Of a DNA stretch of 42,603 bases, positions 9,801 through 22,083 are shown piece by piece. Within the stretch, counting starts at the first letter, position 1; each line of letters starts with the position of its first letter. This DNA comes from Sphaeroforma sirkka. Its lineage: Eukaryota > Opisthokonta > Ichthyosporea > Ichthyophonida. Location: NCBI GenBank assembly GCA_001586965.3, contig LUCW03001700.1:1-42603 (forward strand), in the 5' to 3' direction. The notes beneath the pieces are model-generated. The model ran no database searches and was not told the origin of the DNA. It worked only from the letters and a program-made list of their open reading frames with translations. Both the position numbers and the translations under genes were made by a program.

Positions 9801-12800
9801 CTTGACGTTGCCTTCCGCATCGAATGTCGGTACCGCAAGGCGAGGAGGATTACCATCGTTCGTTTCGTAATCACCAAATCCGTCAACCACTTTTTCACTT
9901 GTTCATTCACATAGGGGAGCCATCGATCGGATACGAAGTTACGCGTCGATCTCCGCATCTGCAACGCTTGTTCATGGGTTACTGGGATGGCTACCTCACT
10001 CCCTTCCAGACGACAGCGCGCGTTGTCGGCAATCTTCGTATTGGCTTCCAAGTCCTGTGCCAACCGTTGGCGTACATCGACGGGTTCCGTCGGGTTAGGT
10101 GCTTGTCGGCGTGGTATGGGTTCGAGGAGCTCTTCTAGTTCTGTGGGGCCTATGTATAGGCCCAAGCCTTTCGACCACTATGACATCTATACCCGTCGTC
10201 AAGCTCATCAATTCTAATGAACCTTCGATAATTCTGGTACCGTACCTTATAGGTACCACTTCCGTCGTCTCCAGTCGAGGAGTTCGCACCGCCTTGTCAG
10301 CTAAATATATAAATGACCCAGGTGGTGCCGGAGTTATTGGTCGGCCAAGGAGGTCTGCGGATGTCTGTGAGATACAACTTCTATTTGCTCCTGTGTCTAT
10401 CAAGGCTTTAAACGTACGTCCGTTGATTTGTACTTGAATATAGACTCGGTTGTCTGACGTCAGCAATGTGTCTTGTATTGCCATCACTGCTTCAATCGTG
10501 GTAACAAATATGAAGCTCCTATCCGACTCAGACACCCTCACCTCTCATGCGTGATCGGCTACCGACTCCCACGTGTTTGGTGTTGACGTCATGTGCTCGA
10601 AGTCTTCGTGAAGAATCGTGTTGATATGAATCTCTGTAGCTTCCGATGGTAGAGCCAAGTCTTCGTCCTGTGTAATCGCATTCACCTGTACGTTCGTGCC
10701 CTGTCCGCTCGCGGAGATTACACTCGACGTCTCTAGTCTGGGATGTATTCTGCCCCTGTCCTGCGGTTGATGTTGTGGACGGTCTGTGTACCGATTGTAC
10801 GTCCCTCAAAGAACGGTTGCTGTCGTATAGCCTTGCCCGACCCTCCGCGCTCACCGCTTGCGACGCCCTGAAATGATGACCCCGTGGGATGTGCCTACCA
10901 CCTGGTGGCGCCTGTGCCTGGCACCCCGCACAAGTCGTTGGTACCGTAGGTTAGGGCCGTTGAGTCCAATTCTGCGTTTGTCGTCTACTCGTCTGTAGGT
11001 TGGGGAGGCTATTGGTGTGGTCGCGACTTCCATTGGTCGTTGGGCCCTCGCGGTTGTTGCGACCCTGAAAACGTGCTGTCGTACGTTGCTGTGCATCCTG
11101 AATGTCAGGGCTCAACAGCTGTATAAGCTCGTGTGTCTCCATCAGTTGCCATTTGGGATGCAACTGTAGAGTACGTTCATACGTACGGCCGTTGAGAGCT
11201 TCTTCTAACAGTTGTACAACGCAGCGATTCACTAAATTCTGTTGGAAGTCGGCATCTGTCAGGCACCGTTCACGTGCCGTCCTGTGGTTCTCCATGAGCT
11301 GTGTCATTTGTTCCATAAGAGGAATGTGCATGTTCCGACTTTGGCCCTTGGCTAACTTGCGAAACGCGGGATCGACAGTGGCTTGTGTTTCGTGCGAACA
11401 GATCTGTTCGATCTGTAGCTGAGGTGTGCATGTCGTCAACCGTTCAGAATTGTTGTGGATGTAGTCCAGTGTTGACTTCTCCGCCTTGAAGTAAGATAGT
11501 ACCTTATGAAACCATGTAAGGTTCCAACTCTCGTCCAGCCCTGCGATTTGTGCGTTCTTGAACGCCTCGAGGAGAGCCCCTCTTGTGTCCCGTTCCATAA
11601 TATCATGTAGGTAGTATCTGTTCGACGGCCAATCAGGCCACGTACGTGGTGAAGGTACGGGACGCTTCTCTACCGGTCGGGACTCTAATGTAGCTCGAAG
11701 GGTCTCAATCACGCCCCGAAGAGCTTCAGCTCGAGCCGTGTTATTCTCCTCGATTGCTTGGCATAGCTCGTCACTTAAATGTAGTATCCGTGCGTGTAGC
11801 GCCTGTCGACCTGTCTCGATACTAGCCGGTGTAGGCGGAGGCACTGGTTTCTCCTTCTCTTGTCGTTTAGGTGTCTGTACGTATTCACTGGGCGCTTCTT
11901 TCTCGCCCCACTGGCGTTGCTATTGTTGGCGCAGGTTCGTACTTAATCGATCCTGTCTATTCTTCACCGCCTCCTTACCATGAGGGTTCTGTCTGGCTAA
12001 TACTCGTTCATGTGCGAACTCTTGAAAAGTTGGTGTGTTCTCACTGGCAGACAGAGTATCATCCTCCTCGGTTGAACTGTCCTCTGACCCTGGTGATTTG
12101 TACCCGAGTCCATAAAACGGACGCTCACAGCCTTGAATTCGGAAGGTAGGGTTGTCTTCGTCCTCTGGTACTGCCTGTACGCGTTCGTGTGCGTCAGAAG
12201 AATTCTCCTTAGCGGCCGGCCCTATTGTAGTTCGTCCAGCGTTTATGCGCTGTAACCTCTGTTCGTATTTTTCAAGGAGAGACTGCTGTTGTGTCATCAG
12301 CTCCGTGAGTTTCTGAGCTGACGATTGTTCCCGTGCCGTTTTTGTTGTTGTTGGTACGGTTCCGGTGACGCTTCCGCTTGTTAGGTGGGAGGCGTGGTGG
12401 GTCGTTACTGGGGAATAAGGCCCCTGGAGTATCCGGAGACGAACGAGGGGACAGCCCTTCACTGGCTACCTGTTCACCAATAAAAGTCTGACTGCTGTCC
12501 GCACGCAGGTCGGGCACTTCCTTGGTCTCACCCTCGAATATGACATCCTCGTCAGATTGTGCAAGTCCATCTTTGTTTTCTGTTGGTGGCTGCTTGTCGT
12601 CCGCGGAAATAAGGTGTGGAGCCCCAAAATGTGTCTGTTGTTGCCCCTCCAGAGCCTGACCTGAGTGCGGAGCGAAGCGTTCCGTATGGGATTGACGACG
12701 TTGAGCTCCACGTCGGTCGATATCATCTTTCTTGCGGCGCTCAGGATTCAAGAGTTGCTGTCTACGACTTTGGCGGGGGCAGGACATGATTGGTGAGTTG

Positions 12801-14414
12801 TTTGTCAATGAAGAACTAGAAATGTGTGCGAATGAACTGATAGAGTACTGAATATAAATATACATTTTCTATTAAATTTCATCCTTTAAACACATAACGT
12901 CTCGACATCGATCTCCGAGGAACTCGTGGGTTCCCTTGTGACTGTTTCATTTCCTACACTAACATCAGTAGCGTGGATAGTCTATCTACGCCTACACTAC
13001 CAGCTGTCTTACTCTTCATCCCACAATAACATATGGTTAAGTGCCTCATTAGTCGGAGCCACTTCATGTTCTACTCCTCGCCTGCTCTTGCTCCGGCCTA
13101 ATGACGGCCTATTCGCAGGACCCTGTTGGGAACTTCCCTCATTGCTCCTCTTTTACTCTTCTTACCCGTGATGTCCTTGTCATGTGCTGTTGCGGTTGTT
13201 GGAATATGCTTCTCGATCTAAGAACGATTGCTTGTTATTGCACTCCTAAACTAAGCTGCCGTCAACCACACCTTCTGTGCATACTGTTGATCCTCTCCGC
13301 TGACCTGATTTATTTGGAAGTTCTAGTGATTTGAGTGGGTTCGCATATCATTTTCACAATTTAACCATGTATTTACTTACATCGTTCGTGTTATGTGCAC
13401 CCCCACCCTTATCTGCTCCTAATAACTCACAGATGCTTACTTATGTCTCTGTAAGCTTCCTTATATCCCTTCCGTCGATCTAATTTATCTAATTCACCCT
13501 ATGTGCAATTCTGATCGTATTTGGCTTCACCTGGATAGTTATCTCTTCTTTACTTCATCGATATTTATCGTAGCCAGATCTTAAGTAAACTATTCTAAAT
13601 AAACACACCGGTCTATTCGTTTATAAGTCATAATCCCAATAAATAACCCTTTTAGAATCCTAACTTCTACTTAGTTGTGTATAGATGCCATTGAATACAC
13701 ATGTCTTGGCATCCCATTTCCTATTACTTAAGTCATCGATCTGCTCACGGTCTTAGGACACGCTATGTAGTCTTTTGACGTGTTGTCTAATATGTATTTA
13801 TCGTTGTGTCTTTTACCTTTCCCATTCTTAAAACTTTGTAAAATAATCTAGTATGCCGCTGATTCTTTGCGTCATAGTATTAACCGAGTCGGCACTAACC
13901 ATGTACATCTCCCATCTCTACTACTGTGGATCCTAAAGAACTTTCTTCCAACAACTTCTTAAATACAATTTCAGCTCATTAACTTGCAATTCGTTTTGTA
14001 CTTGTCTCACACTGAAAACAACCTTCCTACCTGTACTCACACATGACTACTTATCTGTGGATACTGGCTGATTCTCTGATTTCATCATTTGATCGTCTTG
14101 AGACCTTCCTTGTTGACCCTGGCTAATGTTCTGCTTGATTGGAATGTTCGCTCTTCGGTTTCACTCGTATTAGTAGATTATTTCTTCATCCTCGTCGTCC
14201 ACACGTCGTTAATCCAACGACCTGATAATCTAAATCGTTCATTTTGATGCGATATTCTCTGTTCGCATTTTCAATTGTTATACTTATAACAAAAACATAT
14301 GTGCCAGCTACTGACTAATTCATATTCTGTAGCTTTCTCTGTAATTACTAATAAACTAACATCTTCTATGGTAAGTTAAAAATGTAGTAAGTATACGCGA
14401 GATAACTGTATCTC

Positions 14415-14445
14415 AACGTTCTCCCTCCTCAGGGAGGAGGACGTT
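14415..14445. repeat. GC-rich hairpin
   Basis: AACGT and CTCCCT pair with AGGGAG and ACGTT around a CCTC loop. The stem stands out from AT-rich surroundings. It could be a terminator-like or cruciform element; no function is known. Confidence 0.5.
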
Positions 14446-14481
14446 GTTCATTTATTAGTAAGTATAAACAGTAATCCTAAA

Positions 14482-14512
14482 ATGACTGACTCTTAAATGA
14501 GTCATTAGTCAT
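14482..14512. promoter_or_regulatory. Near-palindrome containing ATGAGTCAT
   Basis: An inverted repeat (atgactgactc...gagtcattagtcat) contains a perfect ATGAGTCAT at 14497-14505. This is the reverse complement of the ATGACTCAT present in every LTR of the A-C family, and the consensus for AP-1/GCN4-type bZIP factors. Binding is an inference. Confidence 0.4.
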
Positions 14513-14651
14513 GTGCTGTAAAACCAGCGAAACTCTAAAACCCAGTTTATCAGATTATTCTAATAAAGTGTAAAACTTGTAATAAACCTAAAATAATCAA
14601 ATAAATCTAAGTACCTGTATTCTGACCACATCCTTTGATCCATCGATCTGT

Positions 14652-15194
14652 TCAATGTGAACAAACGCTTCTGATGGGACACTTTCCTTTGTCGTCGTTG
14701 GGATAGCCGGGGGACGAACTGTCTCCCGATGACGATAAAGATTTTCTAGCTCCCGCCTGATTAGGTTTTGGCTCTTCGGTCGCTTTGTCCGTTGATACTA
14801 CCTCTGGGGCATTCTGTGGATTTCCTTCCGGTGATGGATTTGGTATAGGCTCTTGTTCGGATGCCATTCGCGACATCGCTGTTGCGTCCAATCCAGGTGA
14901 AGATTGAGCTTCGGATAAAGAAGATCGGATTCTGTTTGCTTCTCTATTGTCTGACAACATCTCAAATGCCAATATGGCTTGATAGAGTGCCAAATGATTT
15001 GATATCAAGTCGGGAATGTCTCCCAGAAGATCCCTAATTGCGTACCAACTTAAGTGTGCAAAACTTCCATCTCTCCTATTTCCGAATACCTTCGATAGTA
15101 TCTTTTGGAACCGACGAAAAAGTTTGCGTGCCTGCTTGCCTTCGTCAGTTTTCATTACTACTAAACGATTGTAGTATTTAGAATCTCTAAACAA
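14652..15194 (-). CDS. Unrecognised ORF, 180 aa
   Basis: This is an open frame of 180 codons with no family recognised. The first 90 residues are rich in Arg, Lys and hydrophobics and look folded and mostly helical (for example KQARKLFRRFQKILSKVF and DLISNHLALYQAILAFEML). The last 85 are low in hydrophobics and rich in Ser, Pro, Glu and Asn, as in a disordered tail. A second ATG (residue 14) could be the true start. It begins about 120 bp beyond the truncated end of copy B and has no partner gene. It could be the gag of another retroelement whose remainder is gone, or a host gene exon. Confidence 0.4.
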   Translation of the reverse strand: MFRDSKYYNRLVVMKTDEGKQARKLFRRFQKILSKVFGNRRDGSFAHLSWYAIRDLLGDIPDLISNHLALYQAILAFEMLSDNREANRIRSSLSEAQSSPGLDATAMSRMASEQEPIPNPSPEGNPQNAPEVVSTDKATEEPKPNQAGARKSLSSSGDSSSPGYPNDDKGKCPIRSVCSH

Positions 15195-15315
15195 ATCGAG
15201 TTATTACGAGTATAAACGTTAATACGTTTATAATATACGTTAACTGTTCAACTACTATTAGGGACCAATTGTTCTCAGATATTAAAGAATCTTAAAGTGT
15301 TTTAAGTTTTAAGGG
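15195..15315. other. Spacer between orphan ORF and copy B
   Basis: AT-rich with inverted repeats (aaacgttaatacgttt). It has no coding signal. The end of copy B directly abuts it. Confidence 0.4.
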
Positions 15316-18300
15316 ATCTTGTAGTAAGTGTAACCGTCTTCGGATGTTTTGTCAATTATATCTTTGACTTGTGACTCCATAACTGGTACATCAGAATCAA
15401 ATGAGCGAGCGAATGAGAGTTCGGAGGTAGGGATACGGTGAGTGCCTAGATTGGTTGCGCTAGTACCATCAATGTTATTCACTTCGTAAGTATCACTCTT
15501 CTCATCATGGTAGGAAATAACAAAAGGTCCTATCGTCTTAGAAGAGAGTTCGGTAACGTTGGCGTTTCGATTTATAATGTTAACGTAATCGCCGACTTTG
15601 AACTGAACAAGGTTCTTAGTGTTATTCCATCGGTCATACGCTTTAAGTAGGACGCGATTCTTGTGCTCGAGTAAACAGGGGTAAACAACGTTCTGCATAT
15701 GCTCGATCTTTGTAGCCACGGGATAGCGTGTTTCTCGGGCGCAGTTTTATCAAACGTTGCTTGTAATTCACTATAGCGGCCAAAGAAATAGTGAAACGGG
15801 AGTGTTCCAGTTTAAGGATTCATGCAGTTATTCATTTGAGTCTGAACCCATTTCAAATGATAAGGCCACATATCCTCAACGTCGTCTAGTGCGGTACGCA
15901 AGAGTTTCTTAAGTTCTCTATGACGTGTCTCATTTGCACCCTGCGTTTGAGGTTTGTAAGGAACACCACGCCTATGGGTCATGCCTGATACGAGTATAAG
16001 TGCCTCCATTACGTCGGTACAAAACTCACTACCGTTATCAGAACATAGTACTCGGGGAAACCGAAGTCATTAAAGACGTGATAGCATAATTCTGCCACTG
16101 TTTGTGGACGTTTGTTCGGTATTGCATAAAGCAAGTTATAGCCCGAAGCCACACATAAGAAATGACAGATATATACATCGCCAGTATGCTTGGATCGCGG
16201 GAGTTTAACCAAATCGACTATGACTCGGCGCATCGGTTGGTCTTCTGTCACACTTTTTTAGGGGTGCCCAACCGTATCGCTTGATCTGGTTCTTTTCACA
16301 ATCAGTACAGCGTCGGTATACTTCACGTATGGTTTCTTTCAGCGCCGGGTGATCAAGCCCTGCACGAATAGCCATTTTATAAGTATGCTCATATGCTCGA
16401 TGCGTTAAATTATGTATAATTTTAACTCTACTTTCGAGCTCCTCTAAGTCAGTCAGATTCTGCGTAACGCTGGCTGGATGAACCATAGTCCTGTTGGAAA
16501 GGGCAACCTCAGTATCAGGAGGGGTAGAGTCCTGAGATACATAATTGACAACATTGGATTGTTGAAGTATCTTCTTCAGTTGTTTCGCAACTCCTGGCTG
16601 TTCTTTAAGCAGCGCTTTAAGTAGTTGAGTGCGAGCTTCAGGTTCTCTTAGAGTTTTGAGTCTTTAATCCATGGCCTTAGCTAGTCCCATGTTTTTTACG
16701 ATCTAATGCCGTTTCAATCGGCATTACCTCGACTGCAATCTTGTTGGGTGCATGTGTTGTACGAGTCTTGAGCTTTTGTTCAAACTCTTTAGACTCCTCT
16801 AGTTTAGCTAAGAATTCGGTTGAGGGTTTCCACTTAGTGGTACCTGCAGGACCGATGCGACAAACAATGGTGTGTTTCCAAGGCGTCTTCTTAATAGAAT
16901 AGGATCCCTGATACAAGAACGTGTCGGTTTCACGGTCGACATAAATAGGTTCGTCTTGAATCATATTAATTAAATCACGTATCCATGGGTCGGAGTTACG
17001 TAAGGGACAACACAGCGTAATGGTAGATTTAGTAATATTAACATAATTTAACAACTGTGCGATAAGTTGACAAGGTGGGTTAGCCCACGCATTATGCTTT
17101 GATAAGTCAAGCTGAAATGCATCACCTTTAGGATGAGTCAACGACCTATATTCAGAAACCTGTTTGTTATGTTCTGCGGCGAACATATCAACAGTAAATG
17201 GACCCCATCGTGATTGAGCGAGGTTAAACCATTTCTTATTTAGCATCCAATCGGTTGCTAATAACTCTTTGACTGTTTTCTGGTAGTCGGGCACAAGTCG
17301 AGAGAGCATGTCAGGAAGATGGTTATGTATTCCTGGAATGTGTGTTATATTAAAAGCGAACTTGGCAATAATGTCATGCCAGCGGCTCACCAACTGTGAA
17401 TCAGGGTTCATATCTTTTAAGTATGTTAAAGACTTTTGATCACAGGCGACAGTAAAGAACTTCCATAAAGGTAGTCTTTAAACTGTCTTAGCGCAGTAAC
17501 TATAGCAAGGAGCTCTTGTTTAACGGTAGGGTAATTCCGTTGACTCTTATTATAACTCTTGCTAAAGAATTGTATGTAGCGCGGTTTACCATTTATCGTT
17601 TGGTAAAGCACTCCACCTACCGCTCGATCTGAAGCGTCGGTTGCTACTTGAATGGGACACCATCCACAGGGTACTGTATGATGGGTGCGTCCATTACTTT
17701 ACTTTTGACTAGTTTAAATGCATCATCACATTCTTTAGTCCAAAGCTTTCCCAAAGGTCCTTTGTGCAGCCGTAGGTGACTGAAAGGCTTTAAGTAATGA
17801 GAAAGATGCGGTACCGAATCCGAGAAGAAGTTAACAAACCCACACACAGAGTTCACATCTCTTCCAGTAATTGGTGTTGATAAATCCAACAGAAACTGTT
17901 TCTTGCCAGGATCAATTTCTACCCCTGCTGCAGATACGTTGTAGCCAAGTAAGTGTATAGTATCTTTAGCAAAAGAACCCTTGTCTTCGTTAATCTTAAG
18001 TTTAGCATGATTAAGTCGCTTTAAGACTCCTTTAACGAGTTTAGCATGTTCATGTGCTGTCTTTGTAAAGATAACTATATCATCTAAATAGACTGATACG
18101 TTATACGACAGGTCCGCAAATAGTTCCATCATAACTTGTTGGAAGAAAGAAGGTAACATGTGTAAGCCTTCAGGTGCACCTTTAAACTGGTACTTCTTAC
18201 CTTGCCAAGTAAAGGAAAAGTATTTCCTATGAGGCTCATATATCTGTAGTTGATGGAATGCAGCTTTTAAGTCTATCTTGGAAAAGATAGTCGCACCTCC

Positions 18301-20819
18301 ATTTTGCGTAGTATCTCGCTTATCTTAGGTAAGGGAAAACTATGTTGCGGAATTAGTTTGTTGATTGGCAACAGGTCTAGTACTACTCTTGTTTTACTAA
18401 ACGTTCCATCAGATTTATATTGATCGACCGCTAAGAGAGCTAAGTTAACTGGGGTTTGCATCATAATTGATTTCAATTAGACCCTGTTTTAACCAATCTT
18501 CGATTTGGGTTTTGACAACGTCTTTGTGTCTCCAACTCACGTAGTTATGTGAAGGACACTTTAACTTAGAGAAGTCAACGTTTGTTAAGTCAAGTCTAAC
18601 GTACCCATTAGAGAACTTAAACATACACCAGTCAGTTATTGCAATCTTCCTGTTTTGTATAATTAAGTCCATAATTATATCGGTGAAGTGCGGAATCATA
18701 TCCTTTGCTTCACCTTCCGGAGGTTTAGGTATCTTTAACATATTATCATCTGACTGATCTTTATTCGGGTCTAGCCCATTAGGCAGACCAGTGAGTGTTA
18801 TACCTAAACTGAGAAGATCAGTCATACCTATAATTAAATTGTATTTCTGAGACATGTCAGTAACGATTAGGTGAGTCTTCACTTCTCTTCTATCTGACAG
18901 CATTATGTGTGCATAGTCAATGGCTTGTTCGCAAGTAGTAACTTTGCCATTTCCCAAGATTAAATCAGTTGTTTCGTTATGGACAGCCATATCTGTAGCG
19001 TAGGCTACTCGGCATGAGATAGCAGAGACTTCAGCCCCTGGATCAAATAGTGCCATAACTTTTTTCTCCATTTACGAAAACTGTTTGAAAGATACGTTCA
19101 TCTCCTTTGGTATAGATTTTATTGAACATTTTCTCATAATCTTGCTCTAGTGCACACATATGGTACTGTCAGTGCTTAACTTGGACGTCCGGTAAGTCCT
19201 TGCAATCCTCTTTGTGCCAACCGTTAGTACCCTTGCAAATAACACACTATTTCATATAGTGTCCAAAATCTGGCTTGCCTGGTGCACACTTAACAGGGTC
19301 GTGTCTACCATTCCACTTGCCATTACGTTTTGTGAGGTTGTAACCACACTTCTTGCAAGGCGCTCTCACCGTCTTATCACCTTTCGGTTCGGTAGAAGTA
19401 GAGCCAGTACCCCCTCCAGTAGTAGTGCGAGGTTTCTTAGTACTACGCGCAGTATTAGTCTCTACTGCGTTTCGCTTAGTGGGCTGGGAGTAGCTCGTGG
19501 TACTAAGTACTCAAGTAGAGGGATTGGTATGCTTGTGAACTATCTTCTCAAAGACAGACCAAGGCATAGATCGCAAATCACCATAGGCGATGATGTCATC
19601 ATTGACTTTCTTAAAGAGGTTAGCTCCCAGAGTCTCCATCATCTGACAAATTAATAAATATTCGCCAGTATAGGTACGACCACCCATCCGAGTATTCATA
19701 TGTGTCATATGAGCTAGAGCACCTCGAATAGTGGTATCGTTCGCAAAGAACTTGCGAGACTCTAAAAGTTCACGGTCACGTGCATCTTCAAAAAAGGTTT
19801 TAAGTATATTATCACGCAACTGGTGCCAGGGTAGGGCTTTCCAGTTGGGCTCATGAGCCTTCAAGATAGTTCGCCATTCACCTGGCTCACAGAAATGAAT
19901 GAAGGCATTCATCATCTGCTTATCCTTAAGGCTGGCAGACTTCTTAAGTTGGTCGAAGGCCTTCAGTGTCTCCACTGTACTCTCATTAATAGAGAAATCG
20001 ACCTCAGCCTGCGCGTTACCTAGCTGCTTTATAAAGCTTGGTTCTAAGTGTTCACGAGGCTCATGCTCAGTGCTACGAGCTGCTAGTGCCAAGATGGTGT
20101 TTATTTTCTTTCTCTTGTTATCGATTAGATAGCGAATGTTATCCGCTTTCCTATCGTCAAGGTCAGAGTCATTCAATAGACGGTCCTCAAGGACTTGCAT
20201 ACCAGAGCGTAATAGCCTGAGATGTAAACTTCGATGGAAATTACTAGGTTTCAAACTATATTAAACTAAAATACAATTTAGTCAGTTAGGATTTAGCAGT
20301 GGTAGCTTGTGTAAGAATGAACGGGACTGCCTCTTGTTAAGAGCCTAAATATCCTCGATCACACAGGGCGTACCTCTAGCTGTTCTTTATTGAATAATTT
20401 TCACTAGAAGTACTAAGTGTTCATGACCACTTGCCTAATTTGTAAATAGACATAATAACGTAAGTCACGTTAATACATTAGCTGATATAAATAAAGTTCC
20501 ATCTGAAGAAAAGTTAAAAAAAAGAAAAAAAGACTTATTGGATTTTGGAGATTGGCGGGAGGATCAAAATCTATAAGTAGTAGTTCGGAGATTATAAAAT
20601 TTAGTTTATAATATCCTACATCTACTAATGTCTCAAATAGGTCCAAGTAGATGAGTCATACCAAATACTCAGGCTATTGGAGCCATCAAAGTGAATTTAG
20701 AACACTTTGGAAATATTGGAAAAAGAGCTTGTACTAAATTATTTAAAATACAAATAAAACCAATGTATTATCTCAATTGATCTTGATATTTTAGACTGAC
20801 CGGAGGCCGTATTTCTACA
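15316..20819 (-). mobile_element. Ty3/gypsy LTR retrotransposon, copy B (broken)
   Basis: This is the same family as copies A and C, reversed. From right to left: a 5' LTR, a gag region with Cys/His knuckles (about 20.22-19.18 kb), protease (about 19.07-18.8 kb), RT with YLDD (about 18.48-17.65 kb), RNase H (about 17.64-17.28 kb), a methylase-like domain (about 17.23-16.85 kb), integrase (about 16.45-15.8 kb) and part of the chromodomain-like region. There is no 3' LTR on the left side. It is broken, with around half a dozen or more breaks, and nearly identical to A and C where they overlap, so it is a recent relative. Confidence 0.92.
20223..20819 (-). repeat. 5' LTR of copy B
   Basis: A complete 597-bp LTR in reverse orientation (TGTAAACT...TTTCTACA on the plus strand). 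The bZIP-type palindrome ATGAGTCAT is at 20651-20659. Confidence 0.92.
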
Positions 20820-21189
20820 CATAATAACGTAAGTCACGTTAATACATTAGCTGATATAAATAAAGTTCCATCTGAAGAAAAGTTAAAAAAAAAAAAAAAA
20901 GACTTATTGGATTTTGGAGATTGGCGGGAGGACCAAAATCTATAAGTAGTAGTTCGGAGATTATAAAATTTAGTTTATAATATCCTACATCTACTAATGT
21001 CTCAAATAGGTCCAAGTAGATGAGTCATACCAAATACTCAGGCTATTGGAGCCATCAAAGTGAATTTAGAACACTTTGGAAATATTGGAAAAAGAGCTTG
21101 TACTAAATTATTTAAAATACAAATAAAAACCAATTTATTATCTCAATTGGTCTTGATATTTTAGACTGACCGTAGGCCGTATTTCTACA
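20820..21189 (-). repeat. Extra partial LTR abutting copy B
   Basis: About 370 bp of the same LTR follows the complete LTR head to tail with no spacer, in the same orientation. It ends in the intact TTTCTACA terminus at 21189, where it borders the nuclease coding sequence. ATGAGTCAT is at 21020-21028. It is probably left by LTR-LTR recombination, or by insertion of one copy next to another. Confidence 0.88.
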
Positions 21190-21867
21190 TCTTTCTCAAT
21201 TTGTTTTTGCTCACAAAACTGTTCCCATGTATCTGAAAGGTGCTCTTTCACAGTAGGTAGATGCACGATATTCATCACTCCCTTTTGCCTGCGTGAATCT
21301 AGTATGAGGTTGTTGCCACCTATCACCAAGTAATCTATATCGTAAGCGAGTATATACTTGATGAAGTCAATACGTTGCAAATGCACCAGCTGCTGTTCAG
21401 CATCTGTCGGCGTCAAGATGTAATGTATTCCCATCTTTCTAAATAGACGCATAATATAACGTGCAGCTACAAGGTTATGCAAAGTAACGCATACTCTACA
21501 CGCTGCATCTAAATCAAAATTGTCTAGTTCCTCTTTGCTCATTTCTTTGTCCTTAAATTTCCTCACGATTTCGTACTTCTTTTCACCAGTAAGAGACCGA
21601 CTCCGGTTACCGGTTTTCACTGCAATGCGGTGTGAACACGCATATGGGTGGGTGCGTGGAACGTCCCCACTCTATGATCAGACTCAGGCATCCCTCTATG
21701 TCTAGCAAGAAGGAGTCCGAGTCATCATACACCACTATACTTCTCGTATGCAGTGATAAATGGGTGTGTATTAGGAACGACATATCAATTCCAGCACTAC
21801 CCGATACATTACCGTATAGTTCAGTTATATACAGGCGTACGAAGCTCTTAAGATCTTTGACACCCAT
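21190..21867 (-). pseudogene. XPG/FEN1/EXO1-like nuclease, interrupted by an LTR
   Basis: The ATG at 21867 opens with MGVKDLKSFV, the start typical of the XPG N region (MGIKGL in FEN1). AGIDMSFLIHTHL follows, with the first metal-binding Asp. Further on, GIHYILTPTDAEQQLVHL and YILAYDIDYLVIGG match the XPG I region (GIPY.AP.EA.AQ and ED.D.L.FG), which supplies most active-site acids. The family cuts 5' flaps in replication and repair. Coding ends at the LTR at 21189, before the helix-hairpin-helix region. The reading is not continuous across the gene, so it is broken unless an intron hides in it. No clear introns are seen, unlike the reductase gene nearby. It could be a host repair-gene copy or a relic of a large DNA virus; the sequence does not decide. 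Confidence 0.65.
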
Positions 21868-22083
21868 GCTGTACAAAGTTGATCTCGCCTTCTGATGGCA
21901 AAAAATAGGGCTTAGTTGTGTCGTATGAGAAATTAGATACGCTCACTGGAAAGAGCGCAGTCTAATTGGGCTGTACAGTGCTACGATACACATCGTATGT
22001 GTGTTAGGAAGCGATAATAGCGCTGTGACTGTAAGTGAGGTGTGTGTTTGTGTGTGTTTGTTTACTTTCTGATACCGGCGCAG

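Larger units (their letters stand above)
6850..12800 (-). mobile_element. Ty3/gypsy chromovirus-type retrotransposon (broken, LTRs not seen)
   Basis: Parts run right to left: a gag region (about 12.79-10.9 kb), an aspartic protease with LIDTGA (about 10.45-10.2 kb), RT with YIDD (about 9.8-9.2 kb), RNase H with TDASDYGLGG (about 9.19-8.7 kb), a methylase-like domain (about 8.64-8.25 kb), integrase (about 8.2-7.4 kb) and a C-terminal chromodomain (about 7.01-6.92 kb). Order and motifs place it in Ty3/gypsy, chromovirus-like. It is clearly a different family from copies A-C. No pair of flanking LTRs is recognisable. It is broken, with roughly half a dozen breaks, and age cannot be estimated without LTRs. 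Confidence 0.9.
12866..14651. other. Gene-free 1.8-kb stretch with two hairpins
   Basis: Stops are frequent in all frames, and no protein motif, RNA gene or known repeat is visible. The first few hundred bases could be the 5' untranslated part or a decayed LTR of the minus-strand element, but no partner sequence is present at its other end. Two strong inverted repeats stand out near the right end (listed separately). Confidence 0.6.

Noticed and set aside
12926-13334. Plus-strand frames of 77-81 codons beyond the minus-strand element
   Set aside because: Composition is typical of pyrimidine-rich non-coding DNA (Leu, Ser, Cys) with no motif or conserved pattern.
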